From NCBI GenBank assembly GCA_002495065.1, contig DADT01000014.1, positions 174 through 22,577 of the forward strand: a stretch of DNA of 22,404 bases. Reading direction: 5' to 3'. Origin of the DNA: Methanoregula sp. UBA471. GTDB taxonomy: Archaea; Halobacteriota; Methanomicrobia; Methanomicrobiales; Methanospirillaceae. Made by a program: the position numbers and the translations under genes. Position 1 is the stretch's first letter. The number at the start of each line of letters is the position of its first letter. Under the pieces are notes generated by a model that saw nothing but the letters and a program-made list of their open reading frames with translations, searched no databases and was not told where the DNA came from. Below, in pieces: positions 6,671 through 13,850 of the stretch.

Positions 6671-8134
6671 TTATGGGTTGTTCTCAGAAAAGTACACATT
6701 CATCGCATTCTTGTCCATCGTGGCATTATATCCCGATCTTCGGAGTTCCAGCATGGAGAGACGGAGCCAGTTCCCGAATTTTCCCCGGGAATTGTTTTCA
6801 GGATCCATGGAGGACAGATCGGTATAACCTTGAGATTTTGCAGCGGGCATGAGGATATTCTGTGCTGCCCAGAAATCGAGTGCTACCGGATCGGTGCTGG
6901 CTGCAATAACATTGGTCCGTGTTGCGATATCATAGGAAGTTGCCGGGCCTTTTCCAGGTACTGCATTGACCCATATGGCATCAAGAATCGTTATGGCGGG
7001 AAACCGGGTCTCTGCCATCTCCGTCCCCATTCCTCCCTTGTCAACTGAATTATGGGCAGAGCCCCTCAACGGTGAAGTGAGCTTATTCGACGGGACCCCC
7101 ATATAATTCTTCACGGCTCCGGAAACACCCATCTGGTTGTGCGCTTTCAGGACAGGTACATTGATGATCTTCAGCTTGTTTCCGTCATATGTGCGCTTTT
7201 CTGTATTCCAGATACCGTTTTTGAAGCTGACATAGGTTCCATACCGGGACTGGAATTTGGGATACGAGACGATAATGCCCGTTGCCGGGTTTTTGGTGGC
7301 ATTCAGAATAAACCCGTCATTCATATCCCCATCAGTATACTCGTTCACCCGCTGTGTTGTGATGGTATCCCAGAGACAGGTTGATACCCGATAGTGTGTC
7401 GAAAAAGATGAGACTACATGGGTCATTGACTGGGACCTGTCTTCGGCATTATTTTTTACATAGCTCATGCTTCCACCGGTATTTGTGGGGCCATTCTGTG
7501 CCTGGCCGTTATCTGCCACAATGATCTCCCCGGTGAATCCATCCGGATGGTCAACAATTGCCTGAATCAGCGCCCTGACAAGATCGGTATTTGTCCCGCC
7601 ACGTTCATCCCACTGGCTGTTTATTTTGATGATCACGACATCGTCCTGTGCAATTAATCCCGTAGCAGACGTTCCATTTCTTACCGCGTAGAATGGAGTT
7701 CCTTTATTTTCCATGAGATTGAGGAGCTTATGGACTCCCCCATCATTACCCGATGTCCCGTTCACCACAAAGATATCTGATGTTACATCGGATAGTGGCA
7801 TATCTTCAGTCAGAGGTTCAGGATTTCGTGCTCCAAAAAAATACCAGGCACCTGTAATCAAAATGACCAGAAATATTCCCGCGCCCAGGAGTCTGTTGTT
7901 CTGACTTTGTCCGCTTCGACTGGATTTGATAATCGACACGAGGGGGAACAGATAGACGGCAAGCCAGAGATTAGCTCCTGCCAGTGATGCCTGCTGGCAG
8001 GGGTATTCTATGCGTGAGGGTTTTGTACCGGTCCTGAACAGGAACCAGATGATACAGGCCAGACCTGCGATAAAGAAGTAGAAATTGTGGCGGATCCAGT
8101 GGATCACTCTCCGTCTGATGGTCATGTCATGCAT
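6671..8134 (-). CDS. Membrane-anchored DUF362 domain protein
   Basis: I choose the ATG at 8134 because GAGGGG lies 6 nt upstream; in-frame ATGs exist at 8173 and 8164. The 487-residue product begins with three predicted membrane helices (about 17-34, 49-69 and 82-100), then carries a DUF362-type domain from about 120 to 440. Recognisable blocks are VVIIKINSQWDERGGTNTD, DLVRALIQAIVDHPDG, GEIIVADNG, INVPVLKAHNQMGVSGAVKN and the closing STDPVALDFWAAQ. The DUF362 function is not established; some members sit with iron-sulfur proteins. No CxxC cluster motif is visible here. Orientation of the soluble part (inside or outside) cannot be told. It is divergent from the flavoprotein gene with about 210 nt between the starts. 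Confidence 0.82.
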   Translation of the reverse strand: MHDMTIRRRVIHWIRHNFYFFIAGLACIIWFLFRTGTKPSRIEYPCQQASLAGANLWLAVYLFPLVSIIKSSRSGQSQNNRLLGAGIFLVILITGAWYFFGARNPEPLTEDMPLSDVTSDIFVVNGTSGNDGGVHKLLNLMENKGTPFYAVRNGTSATGLIAQDDVVIIKINSQWDERGGTNTDLVRALIQAIVDHPDGFTGEIIVADNGQAQNGPTNTGGSMSYVKNNAEDRSQSMTHVVSSFSTHYRVSTCLWDTITTQRVNEYTDGDMNDGFILNATKNPATGIIVSYPKFQSRYGTYVSFKNGIWNTEKRTYDGNKLKIINVPVLKAHNQMGVSGAVKNYMGVPSNKLTSPLRGSAHNSVDKGGMGTEMAETRFPAITILDAIWVNAVPGKGPATSYDIATRTNVIAASTDPVALDFWAAQNILMPAAKSQGYTDLSSMDPENNSRGKFGNWLRLSMLELRRSGYNATMDKNAMNVYFSENNP

Positions 8135-8201
8135 TTTTATCCCCTCGCATGTGTTTTTTTCCATTCCTGTCATGAGAGCAACCCCATCGATATTCGGCTG
8201 A

Positions 8202-8299
8202 GTTATTCTGTTCTATACCCTACTGTTTCTTACTCTCACCTTTGTATTTTTCGGAAGTGACAGCTGACCAGGACGTCTTCAGGTTATTCTGTCCTGTAC
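8202..8299. repeat. Pair of 17-nt direct repeats in a divergent promoter region
   Basis: GTTATTCTGTTCTATAC (8202-8218) and GTTATTCTGTCCTGTAC (8283-8299) match at 15 of 17 positions and lie 81 nt apart. They are between the divergent DUF362 and flavoprotein genes. The second copy ends about 48 nt before the flavoprotein ATG, directly upstream of the A/T-rich stretch that could hold its TATA box. They may be binding sites for a common regulator of both genes. Confidence 0.4.
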
Positions 8300-8347
8300 T
8301 AAAAACCATATTGAAACAAAGAGAGAGTGAGTACATGGAGAAATCCT

Positions 8348-9583
8348 ATGAAGCAGTATGATGTCGCGGTAATTGGTGCAGGCCCTGCCGGATTGTCCTG
8401 TGCGATCCATGCTGCAGTACCGGGACGCCGGATCCTCCTGCTCGAAAAGAACTCCGCCCCCGGCAACAAGCTCCTGCTTGCCGGTTCAGGCCAGTGCAAT
8501 TTCACTCACGCTGGCGATATCCATGATTTCCCTGCTCACTATGGAGATCACGGGAAATTTCTGAAACCCGCGCTCTTTTCGTTCCCGAACCAAGCCCTCA
8601 CCGCGTTCTTTGCCACACGTGGACTCGGGACGGAAACTGATGCGAATGGCAAGATATTTCCGGAAACGAGGAAATCTGCAGATGTGCTCGCTGCTCTCGT
8701 AAAGGAGTGCGGGCAGCGGGGCATCGACCTTCACTGTGCAGAGCCGGTAACCGGTGTTTCCCACGCAACAGGTGAGTTTGAGATAACAACGCCAAAAGCA
8801 ACATACCCGTGCCCGGTACTCGTGATAACGACCGGCGGAGCTTCCTACCCGGGGACCGGATCGACCGGGGACGGGTACCGGTTTTCTGCAGCTCTTGGAC
8901 AGCCGGTAACCGATATCGCCCCGGCACTTACTCCGCTCAGGATCGGGTCCTTCCCGTTTGCGGCATTGTCCGGCATGTCGTTTGAGCACCTGCATTTCTC
9001 TGTCTGGAGGGCGGGAAAAAAGATCGCTGATCGTACCGGGGATGTCCTGTTTACCCACCTGGGTTTATCGGGTCCGGGTATTCTTGATGCTTCCCGGGAC
9101 ATACGGGCCGGTGACGAGGTCAGGCTCTCGTTTGCGGGAAACCTCGGGCGTGGGGAGTTTGCGGCTGACCTGGCGAAACGTATCGAAGAAAACAGGGCAT
9201 GGCAGCTTTCCACGCTCCTTGCCGCGTACCCGATTCCCGAACGCCTCAACCGGAAACTGCTTGCCCTGTCCGCCATACCCGCCGATATCAGATGTTCACA
9301 CTTCTCCGCGGCACAGCGATCAAAACTGATCGCAAACGTTACGGAATTTCCCCTCATTGTTACAGCGCCCGGGGATTTTTCGGTGGCCATGGTGACCCGT
9401 GGAGGAATTGCCCTTGAGCACGTGAACCAGAAAACCATGGAATCAAAGATCGTACCAGACCTGTACTTTGCCGGTGAAGTACTCGATATTGACGGGGATA
9501 CCGGGGGATATAATATCCAGGCAGCGTTTTCGACGGGTTTCCTTGCTGCTGCCAGCATCAGGAAACGATGGGAGTGCCGGTGA
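8348..9583 (+). CDS. HI0933/BaiN-type FAD-dependent oxidoreductase
   Basis: The start at ATG 8348 is chosen because GGAG (8337-8340) lies 7 nt upstream and the Rossmann motif begins at once: MKQYDVAVIGAGPAG, with GAGPAG at residues 10-15. An acidic residue binding the ribose follows (LLLEKN). The family-typical KLLLAGSGQCNFT block and the C-terminal FAGEVLDIDGDTGGYNIQAA block are both present. The length of 411 residues is normal. These proteins (HI0933/YhiN family, some named aminoacetone oxidase or BaiN) bind FAD; the physiological substrate in archaea is unknown. The gene stands alone, divergent from the DUF362 gene and followed by repeat elements. Confidence 0.92.
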   Translation: MKQYDVAVIGAGPAGLSCAIHAAVPGRRILLLEKNSAPGNKLLLAGSGQCNFTHAGDIHDFPAHYGDHGKFLKPALFSFPNQALTAFFATRGLGTETDANGKIFPETRKSADVLAALVKECGQRGIDLHCAEPVTGVSHATGEFEITTPKATYPCPVLVITTGGASYPGTGSTGDGYRFSAALGQPVTDIAPALTPLRIGSFPFAALSGMSFEHLHFSVWRAGKKIADRTGDVLFTHLGLSGPGILDASRDIRAGDEVRLSFAGNLGRGEFAADLAKRIEENRAWQLSTLLAAYPIPERLNRKLLALSAIPADIRCSHFSAAQRSKLIANVTEFPLIVTAPGDFSVAMVTRGGIALEHVNQKTMESKIVPDLYFAGEVLDIDGDTGGYNIQAAFSTGFLAAASIRKRWECR

Positions 9584-9612
9584 GCAGGAGACATATACTT
9601 TTCCCGATTTTT

Positions 9613-10113
9613 TTATGAAATAATTTGCGGGTTGTTTTTCAGGCACTGCCACATTACTAACCTATCAATCACAGCATAGTAAAATTCCCAGGAAAAACGT
9701 GAAAACCATGTTACGAGGATTACCCGCCTCAGGGCCCCTCCGGGGCACGGCGGGGCAGAGAAATGGTGGGATTTTCTGTCATTGATCCGCCGCGGGGGCG
9801 TCCCATCGGGGGCGGCGGGGTTCATCATTATCAGAACGAGAACCGCCAATTCCTGATTATATTCGGATTCTGTATTCTCGAGGATCAAGTACAGAGCTCG
9901 CTGTTCAATGTCTTTTTTCAGCAACTCATTGACTTTAATGAGGATTACCCGCCTCAGGGCCCCTCCGGGGCACAGCGGGGCAGAGAAGTATTGGGATTTT
10001 CTATCATTGTTCCGCCGCGGTGTCGTCCCGTCGAGGGCGGCGGCATCAGGATCAGGAGATTGCCATCCCCCTTGTGAAATATGAAATGACAGGAATGTCT
10101 GGTTCAGGTTCAC
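9613..10113 (-). CDS. Doubtful 166-codon open frame spanning repeats A and B
   Basis: This minus-strand frame stays open through both repeat copies, which lie exactly 225 nt (75 codons) apart and are therefore read in the same frame. Each gives a segment like DGTPPRRINDRKS..FSAPPCPGGALRRVIL. Between them is a protein-like, helical stretch (VNELLKKDIEQRALYLILEN) that is not part of the repeat. The repeat's protein reading is broken in copy C, so the frame may be accidental. Alternatively it may be a gene that has absorbed palindromic elements in frame. No ribosome-binding site or known family is visible. Confidence 0.25.
   Translation of the reverse strand: MNLNQTFLSFHISQGGWQSPDPDAAALDGTTPRRNNDRKSQYFSAPLCPGGALRRVILIKVNELLKKDIEQRALYLILENTESEYNQELAVLVLIMMNPAAPDGTPPRRINDRKSHHFSAPPCPGGALRRVILVTWFSRFSWEFYYAVIDRLVMWQCLKNNPQIIS
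9715..9826 (+). repeat. Structured repeat, copy A
   Basis: This 112-nt, GC-rich element can fold into three hairpins. Hairpin 1: CCCGCC (9723-9728) with GGCGGG (9749-9754), and inside it GCCCC (9734-9738) with GGGGC (9742-9746). Hairpin 2: AGAGAA (9757-9762) with TTTTCT (9772-9777). Hairpin 3: CCGCCGC (9787-9793) with GCGGCGG (9812-9818). It lies 131 nt after the flavoprotein stop. The strand of any transcript is unknown; plus is used only for description. Confidence 0.8.
9940..10047 (+). repeat. Structured repeat, copy B
   Basis: This is the second copy, in the same orientation and exactly 225 nt downstream of copy A. The first 33 nt are identical to A and the rest is close to it. The same three hairpins form. 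The innermost pair of the outer stem is lost (C with A at 9974), and the third stem CCGCCGC (10012-10018) with GCGGCGG (10037-10043) is intact with an 18-nt loop that has changed sequence. The last nucleotides (GGTTCATC in A and C) are replaced, so the 3' end is less certain. Confidence 0.8.
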
Positions 10114-10162
10114 TCTTTCGTATCCTGAAATCCGGTCAACGGGTTTTGTTTTAGTCTGAAAT

Positions 10163-11266
10163 CTAGGTGCCTATGCGGGAGATCAGCTCATCGCGGACCC
10201 GGTATGACTTTCCATCAGACGCCTTTGCTATTATTTCCACACGATCGGTTCCTTGCGACCCATCGAGGATGATCTCGTTTGTGCCCTTAAGGGGCAGGAT
10301 GATACCCGATGCATATGAGCCTTCCGGATGGGTGACCTTGATATCCGCACTACTTATGCCGCTTCCTGTGAAAATGACAGTAATCTTTGAAGTAACCGGG
10401 TTTTTCTGGATATAAAAGTTGAAATTTGGGTTTGACGGGATAATCTGGGTTGGCAGGGGAATGAGAGCACGGGAGGCCGGGGTGGATGTCTTCGTCGGGG
10501 TTGGTGTGATTGTCCCGACATTGGTTGGTACCGGTGTGGGGGTGATCTCTGCCGCCTGCGGATTTTTACCGGTGAGCATCGGCAATCCGATAAAATATAC
10601 AGCCGCACTTATCATAATCAACACAATGCATCCTGCGATGATCTTTGTCCTGTTTACCCGAGGTTTTGCGGGTGCCCCTGGCTTCTGCGGAGCTAAAAAC
10701 AGCACGTCATCGACACTCTCTGCTGATCCCCGCTCTGGTGGTCCGGGAACCGTAACCGGTTTTTTCTCCTCACGTTTTGTTGAAGACCCGGGTTTTGGCG
10801 TATGGTAGGATTCCAGTGTTTCATCCTCATCATACTCCTTTCCGAATTGTTCCAGTAATTCATCCGTATCCGGTTCCTGAATTTCCTGTTTTTGACGGTG
10901 CTGAGTCTCCTCCTCAGCTGGTACTATGGTTTCTTCATCAGTATCTTCCGGTAATTCATCCGTACCTGGTTCCGGAATCTCTTCCTCAACCCGTTCCGAT
11001 GTCTGATCTTCAATCAGCCCGGTGTCCTCTTCCTCAGGGTGTTTTGGTGAATCATCCGGTTCCGTTGCTGTCCCCGGGATAACCGGAGCCCCACACAAAT
11101 CGCAATACCTGACCGTAGCTATGAACTGAGTCCCGCATTTACTGCAGGTTGACAACTCCGGTATCCGGGTCCCGCAGGTTTCACAGAATTTATAGCCGGG
11201 CCCGACAGGCCTGTTGCAGGTGGGGCATGTACGCCTGAACTTCGGTGGTGAGGCCGGATTCTGCAT
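10163..11266 (-). CDS. Membrane protein with double zinc ribbon, acidic linker and extracytoplasmic domain
   Basis: I prefer ATG 11266 over an in-frame GTG at 11287 because a TATA box (11290-11299) lies 24-33 nt upstream, which fits a leaderless transcript; neither start has a ribosome-binding site. The 367-residue product opens with two zinc ribbons (Cys14/17/28/31 and Cys41/44/55/58). An acidic, Glu-rich linker (about 65-165) follows, with an internal duplication of EIxEPxTDEL. After a basic stretch comes one membrane helix (about 208-231), then a Pro/Thr-rich spacer and a roughly 90-residue beta-rich C-terminal domain. The ribbons are probably cytoplasmic and the C-terminal part outside. 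The function is unknown; a signalling or surface-sensing role is a guess. The gene is bracketed by structured repeats. Confidence 0.8.
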   Translation of the reverse strand: MQNPASPPKFRRTCPTCNRPVGPGYKFCETCGTRIPELSTCSKCGTQFIATVRYCDLCGAPVIPGTATEPDDSPKHPEEEDTGLIEDQTSERVEEEIPEPGTDELPEDTDEETIVPAEEETQHRQKQEIQEPDTDELLEQFGKEYDEDETLESYHTPKPGSSTKREEKKPVTVPGPPERGSAESVDDVLFLAPQKPGAPAKPRVNRTKIIAGCIVLIMISAAVYFIGLPMLTGKNPQAAEITPTPVPTNVGTITPTPTKTSTPASRALIPLPTQIIPSNPNFNFYIQKNPVTSKITVIFTGSGISSADIKVTHPEGSYASGIILPLKGTNEIILDGSQGTDRVEIIAKASDGKSYRVRDELISRIGT

Positions 11267-11289
11267 TGAACGCAGTTTAGCTCTCACGT

Positions 11290-11320
11290 ATTAAAAAGAT
11301 GGGACATCCGGTCCGGACCG
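11290..11320 (-). promoter_or_regulatory. TATA box and 12-nt palindrome upstream of the zinc-ribbon gene
   Basis: On the minus strand, TCTTTTTAAT (11290-11299) is a TATA box 24-33 nt from the ATG at 11266. Nine nucleotides further upstream is the perfect palindrome CGGTCCGGACCG (11309-11320), where an upstream activator or a BRE-overlapping repressor could bind. Confidence 0.5.
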
Positions 11321-11758
11321 ATTATTCTGCACCGGTTCAAAGATCAACCTCCCCAATCCTTCGGGCTATCATGATATTCGTGAATGGAACAGAGGAAACG
11401 GAGAAACGGTCATTCCAGAAGATCAACATTTTCATATCACATTTCGTGAGGTTACCATTGAGTGTTTAAATGTCTTCTAGAGAAACGTGCATGAACCCAG
11501 GGTTCGCACCCGAACCATGAAAATCATTGAACCATGTAATTTTATGAGGGCTCCCCGCTTCAGGTCCTCTCCGAGGCACGGCAGGGCAGTACGGTGTTTA
11601 TGCGTACAGGCACTGATCCGCCGCGGGGGCGTCCCTTTTTGGTGCGGCGGGGTTCATCGCAAATAATTATGAGGAATAACCATTCCATTACTCACTTCTG
11701 TTTAATTTAATTTCATGGGAAATGTATACGACCCGAAAAGAGAGGTTCTGGTTTTTCT
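11321..11758. other. Intergenic stretch with overlapping inverted repeats and repeat copy C
   Basis: No gene is visible. At 11493-11516 three related arms overlap: GAACCC and GGGTTC form one palindrome (11493-11505), and GGTTCG with CGAACC form an alternative hairpin (11501-11516). These are mutually exclusive structures. I checked the GGGTTCG motif for a tRNA T-arm and found no surrounding cloverleaf. Repeat copy C occupies 11546-11658. The rest up to the PsiE-family stop is A/T-rich without features. Confidence 0.5.
11546..11658 (+). repeat. Structured repeat, copy C (divergent, with compensatory changes)
   Basis: This third copy is in the same orientation as A and B, upstream of the zinc-ribbon gene. 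The inner stem of hairpin 1 has become CCTC (11566-11569) with GAGG (11573-11576), a C-G to T-A exchange relative to A. Hairpin 2 is GTACG (11589-11593) with CGTAC (11603-11607), in exactly the register of A's AGAGAA/TTTTCT stem but with four altered pairs, all still paired. Hairpin 3 is unchanged in its 7-bp stem (11618-11624 with 11644-11650), with a 19-nt loop. The extra nucleotide shifts the reading frame, and TAA then appears on the minus strand. Confidence 0.75.
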
Positions 11759-12214
11759 TTATTTTTCCTTTTCTTCATTACCAATGCATATCGGGGATCC
11801 AGCTTTCTTGATCAGGTAGTAGCCGCCGGCAAGACCGAGGACAACAGCCCCGATTCCGGTCAGTTCAAGCCCAAAGTCAATTCCCGATACGCTGGTGGGA
11901 TCGAGGAGGATGACCTTTCGTGCGATTGCTATAATGGCGAGGAGCAAAACAATCTCTACATGGATGGTATTCTCGCTGAAGTACGCCTTGATGGTATCGA
12001 GCAGCTCGACACCGATCAACACCAGGAGGAATGCCCCGAGCACCGCGATAAGTTCGTGGGATTCCAGCAGAAAGGAGGGAGTATTGATCAGAGAATTGTA
12101 GATATACCAGATAAGCTCTACAAAGGAGGCGGCAAGCACGAACATAAGCAGGCCCATCAGGAGCACATAGACCGTCTTTTCGAATTTATTCACTATCTCA
12201 ATCATACCCATCAT
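11759..12214 (-). CDS. PsiE family membrane protein
   Basis: This 151-residue protein has four predicted membrane helices (about 12-35, 52-72, 83-102 and 112-132). The conserved block from ESHELIAVLGAFLLVLIGVE through KAYFSENTIHVEIVLLLAII to RKVILLD is characteristic of the phosphate-starvation-inducible PsiE family. The family's biochemical role is not established. The first ATG overlaps the cobA stop as ATGA, so it is translationally coupled as the last gene of the hemB-to-cobA operon; ATGs at codons 2 and 4 are alternatives. No functional link to tetrapyrrole synthesis is known, and the coupling may be historical or may indicate a membrane role in metal or cofactor supply, which is speculation. 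Confidence 0.85.
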   Translation of the reverse strand: MMGMIEIVNKFEKTVYVLLMGLLMFVLAASFVELIWYIYNSLINTPSFLLESHELIAVLGAFLLVLIGVELLDTIKAYFSENTIHVEIVLLLAIIAIARKVILLDPTSVSGIDFGLELTGIGAVVLGLAGGYYLIKKAGSPICIGNEEKEK

Positions 12215-12969
12215 CCTTCAACCGGTATGAGGTCAGGCGCAGCCGGGTTATATAACTTCACCACATCACCGATCACGATCACTGCAGGAGGTTTTACACC
12301 TTTTTTACCTGCAGCTTCAGTAATTGATCCAAGCGACCCGACAGTAACCCTGCGATCGGTACGCAGGCCCCGCTCAATAATGGCGACCGGTGTGTCTGCT
12401 GCCTTCCCGTTCCTGATCAGGGCATCCGCGATCTTCCCAAGGTTTGCAACACCCATGAGGATAACAATCGTCCCCCGGCTCTTTGCCAGCAGCTCCCAGT
12501 CAAGCGCCGGCCCGGGTTTGGTCGGGTCCTCGTTGCCGGTCAGGATAGTGACCTGTGACGCGTATTTCCGGTGCGTGAGCGGGATCCCGACCGATGCCGG
12601 GACAGCAAGAGCACTGCTCACTCCCGGTACCATTTCAACGGCTATCCCGGCACCACGGACCGTTTCAAGTTCCTCGCCACCCCGACCGAACAGGAACGGA
12701 TCTCCCCCTTTAAGCCTGACAACATTCATTCCTCTGTGCGCCCGGTCAATAATCAGGGCCTCAATCTGATCCTGCTCAAGAGTATGCTTTCCACCATACT
12801 TCCCGCAGTCGATTTTTTCAGCCCGGTCTGGAAGCGAAGCGAGGACCTCCTCGCCGGGCAACTGGTCGAACAGGATGACATCTGCGGCATCGATCACGGT
12901 TCTTGCCCTCATTGTCAGGAGTCCTTCTCCGCCGGGACCCGATCCGACAAGGTATACTTTCCCGCTCAT
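12211..12969 (-). CDS. cobA: Uroporphyrinogen-III C-methyltransferase (SUMT)
   Basis: This 252-residue protein, a normal length for the monofunctional enzyme, methylates uroporphyrinogen III at C2 and C7 with S-adenosylmethionine to give precorrin-2, the branch point to siroheme, corrinoids and F430. Diagnostic blocks are the N-terminal VYLVGSGPGGEGLLT, the RLKGGDPFLFGRGGEE motif, the VPGVSSALAVPASVGIPLTHR block and the later TIVILMGVANL. The start overlaps the hemC stop as ATGA (4 nt), and its own stop overlaps the next gene the same way. It is cytoplasmic. There is no fused uroporphyrinogen-III synthase domain, and no separate hemD follows. Confidence 0.96.
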   Translation of the reverse strand: MSGKVYLVGSGPGGEGLLTMRARTVIDAADVILFDQLPGEEVLASLPDRAEKIDCGKYGGKHTLEQDQIEALIIDRAHRGMNVVRLKGGDPFLFGRGGEELETVRGAGIAVEMVPGVSSALAVPASVGIPLTHRKYASQVTILTGNEDPTKPGPALDWELLAKSRGTIVILMGVANLGKIADALIRNGKAADTPVAIIERGLRTDRRVTVGSLGSITEAAGKKGVKPPAVIVIGDVVKLYNPAAPDLIPVEG

Positions 12970-13850
12970 GGGGTGATCCCCAGTTTCCGGTATGCTTCGT
13001 CGATCAGGTCCTGTGCCCGTGCATGAAGCAAAAGTCCCTGTTCGCGTGCCTGCTCAATACTCCGCACATCCGTCTCCAGCCGCTCGGTACGGGTCCCCTC
13101 AAGCGAGAGTACTTCGGCGATCAGGTGCCCGCTATTGCAGTAGATACCAAGGGGGGTAAAACACCCACCGCCGAGTTTTTCCATGACGGCTCTCTCAATT
13201 GCCACATCCGTGCGCGTCCGGGGATGATCAAGCACGGAAAGTTCCTCCATGAGAGAGGGATCTGCCCTGCTGACAACGGCAATGGTACCCTGGTTGGGGG
13301 CAGGGACAAATCTCTCCGGTGATAACCGCTCACCCGGGATACGAATGCCCAGCCGGGTCAGTCCCGCTTCTGCCACTAAGATGGCGTCATACTGCCCTGC
13401 TGACATCTTCCGGATCCGGGTATCGACGTTTCCCCTGAGGTCCTTGGTGATGATTTCCGGATCGTGGCGGAGCATCTGTGCACGCCGGCGTGTACTGGAT
13501 GTCCCGATCACCTTAACCGTATGCAGGGAGCCCTTGTAGGCCAGGTAGTCGGCCGGTGAATCGCGCCTGAGCACGGCTGCGGTAACGATACCACTCGGCC
13601 GGTATGCCGGGATATCCTTCATGCTGTGCACGGCACAGTCAATCGTCCCGGCAAGTATGGCATCATCCAGTGCCCGTACAAAAACACCCTGTCCCCCTAT
13701 CTCGTGGAGCGGGACACCGGTTGTTGTGTCCCCCTGCGTGGTGATGATGACCTGCTCGGTATCGATGCCGTGGGCGGTCAACTTTTTACAGACTATTGAC
13801 GTTTGTGCAAGTGCCAGCTTGCTTCCCCGTGTTCCTATTCTGATAGACAT
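12966..13850 (-). CDS. hemC: Hydroxymethylbilane synthase (porphobilinogen deaminase)
   Basis: This 294-residue protein polymerises four porphobilinogens into hydroxymethylbilane. It opens with IRIGTRGSKLALAQT, has the catalytic Asp79 in AVHSMKD, the arginine-rich IGTSSTRRRAQ and DLRGNVDTR substrate-binding blocks, and Cys230 in GGGCFTPLG, the attachment site of the dipyrromethane cofactor. All key residues are present. The gene overlaps the hemL end by 16 nt and the cobA start by 4 nt, indicating translational coupling within the operon. The ribosome-binding site is weak, consistent with re-initiation after hemL. Confidence 0.97.
   Translation of the reverse strand: MSIRIGTRGSKLALAQTSIVCKKLTAHGIDTEQVIITTQGDTTTGVPLHEIGGQGVFVRALDDAILAGTIDCAVHSMKDIPAYRPSGIVTAAVLRRDSPADYLAYKGSLHTVKVIGTSSTRRRAQMLRHDPEIITKDLRGNVDTRIRKMSAGQYDAILVAEAGLTRLGIRIPGERLSPERFVPAPNQGTIAVVSRADPSLMEELSVLDHPRTRTDVAIERAVMEKLGGGCFTPLGIYCNSGHLIAEVLSLEGTRTERLETDVRSIEQAREQGLLLHARAQDLIDEAYRKLGITP

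Noticed and set aside
11491..11520. GGGTTCG-like sequence resembling a tRNA T-arm
   Set aside because: No acceptor, D or anticodon stems can be built around it and no 3' end fits; it is better explained as overlapping inverted repeats.
9715..11658. Interpreting repeats A-C as a CRISPR array
   Set aside because: Only three copies with irregular spacing and a complete gene between the second and third; the repeat length of about 110 nt is far beyond CRISPR repeats and no cas genes are present.
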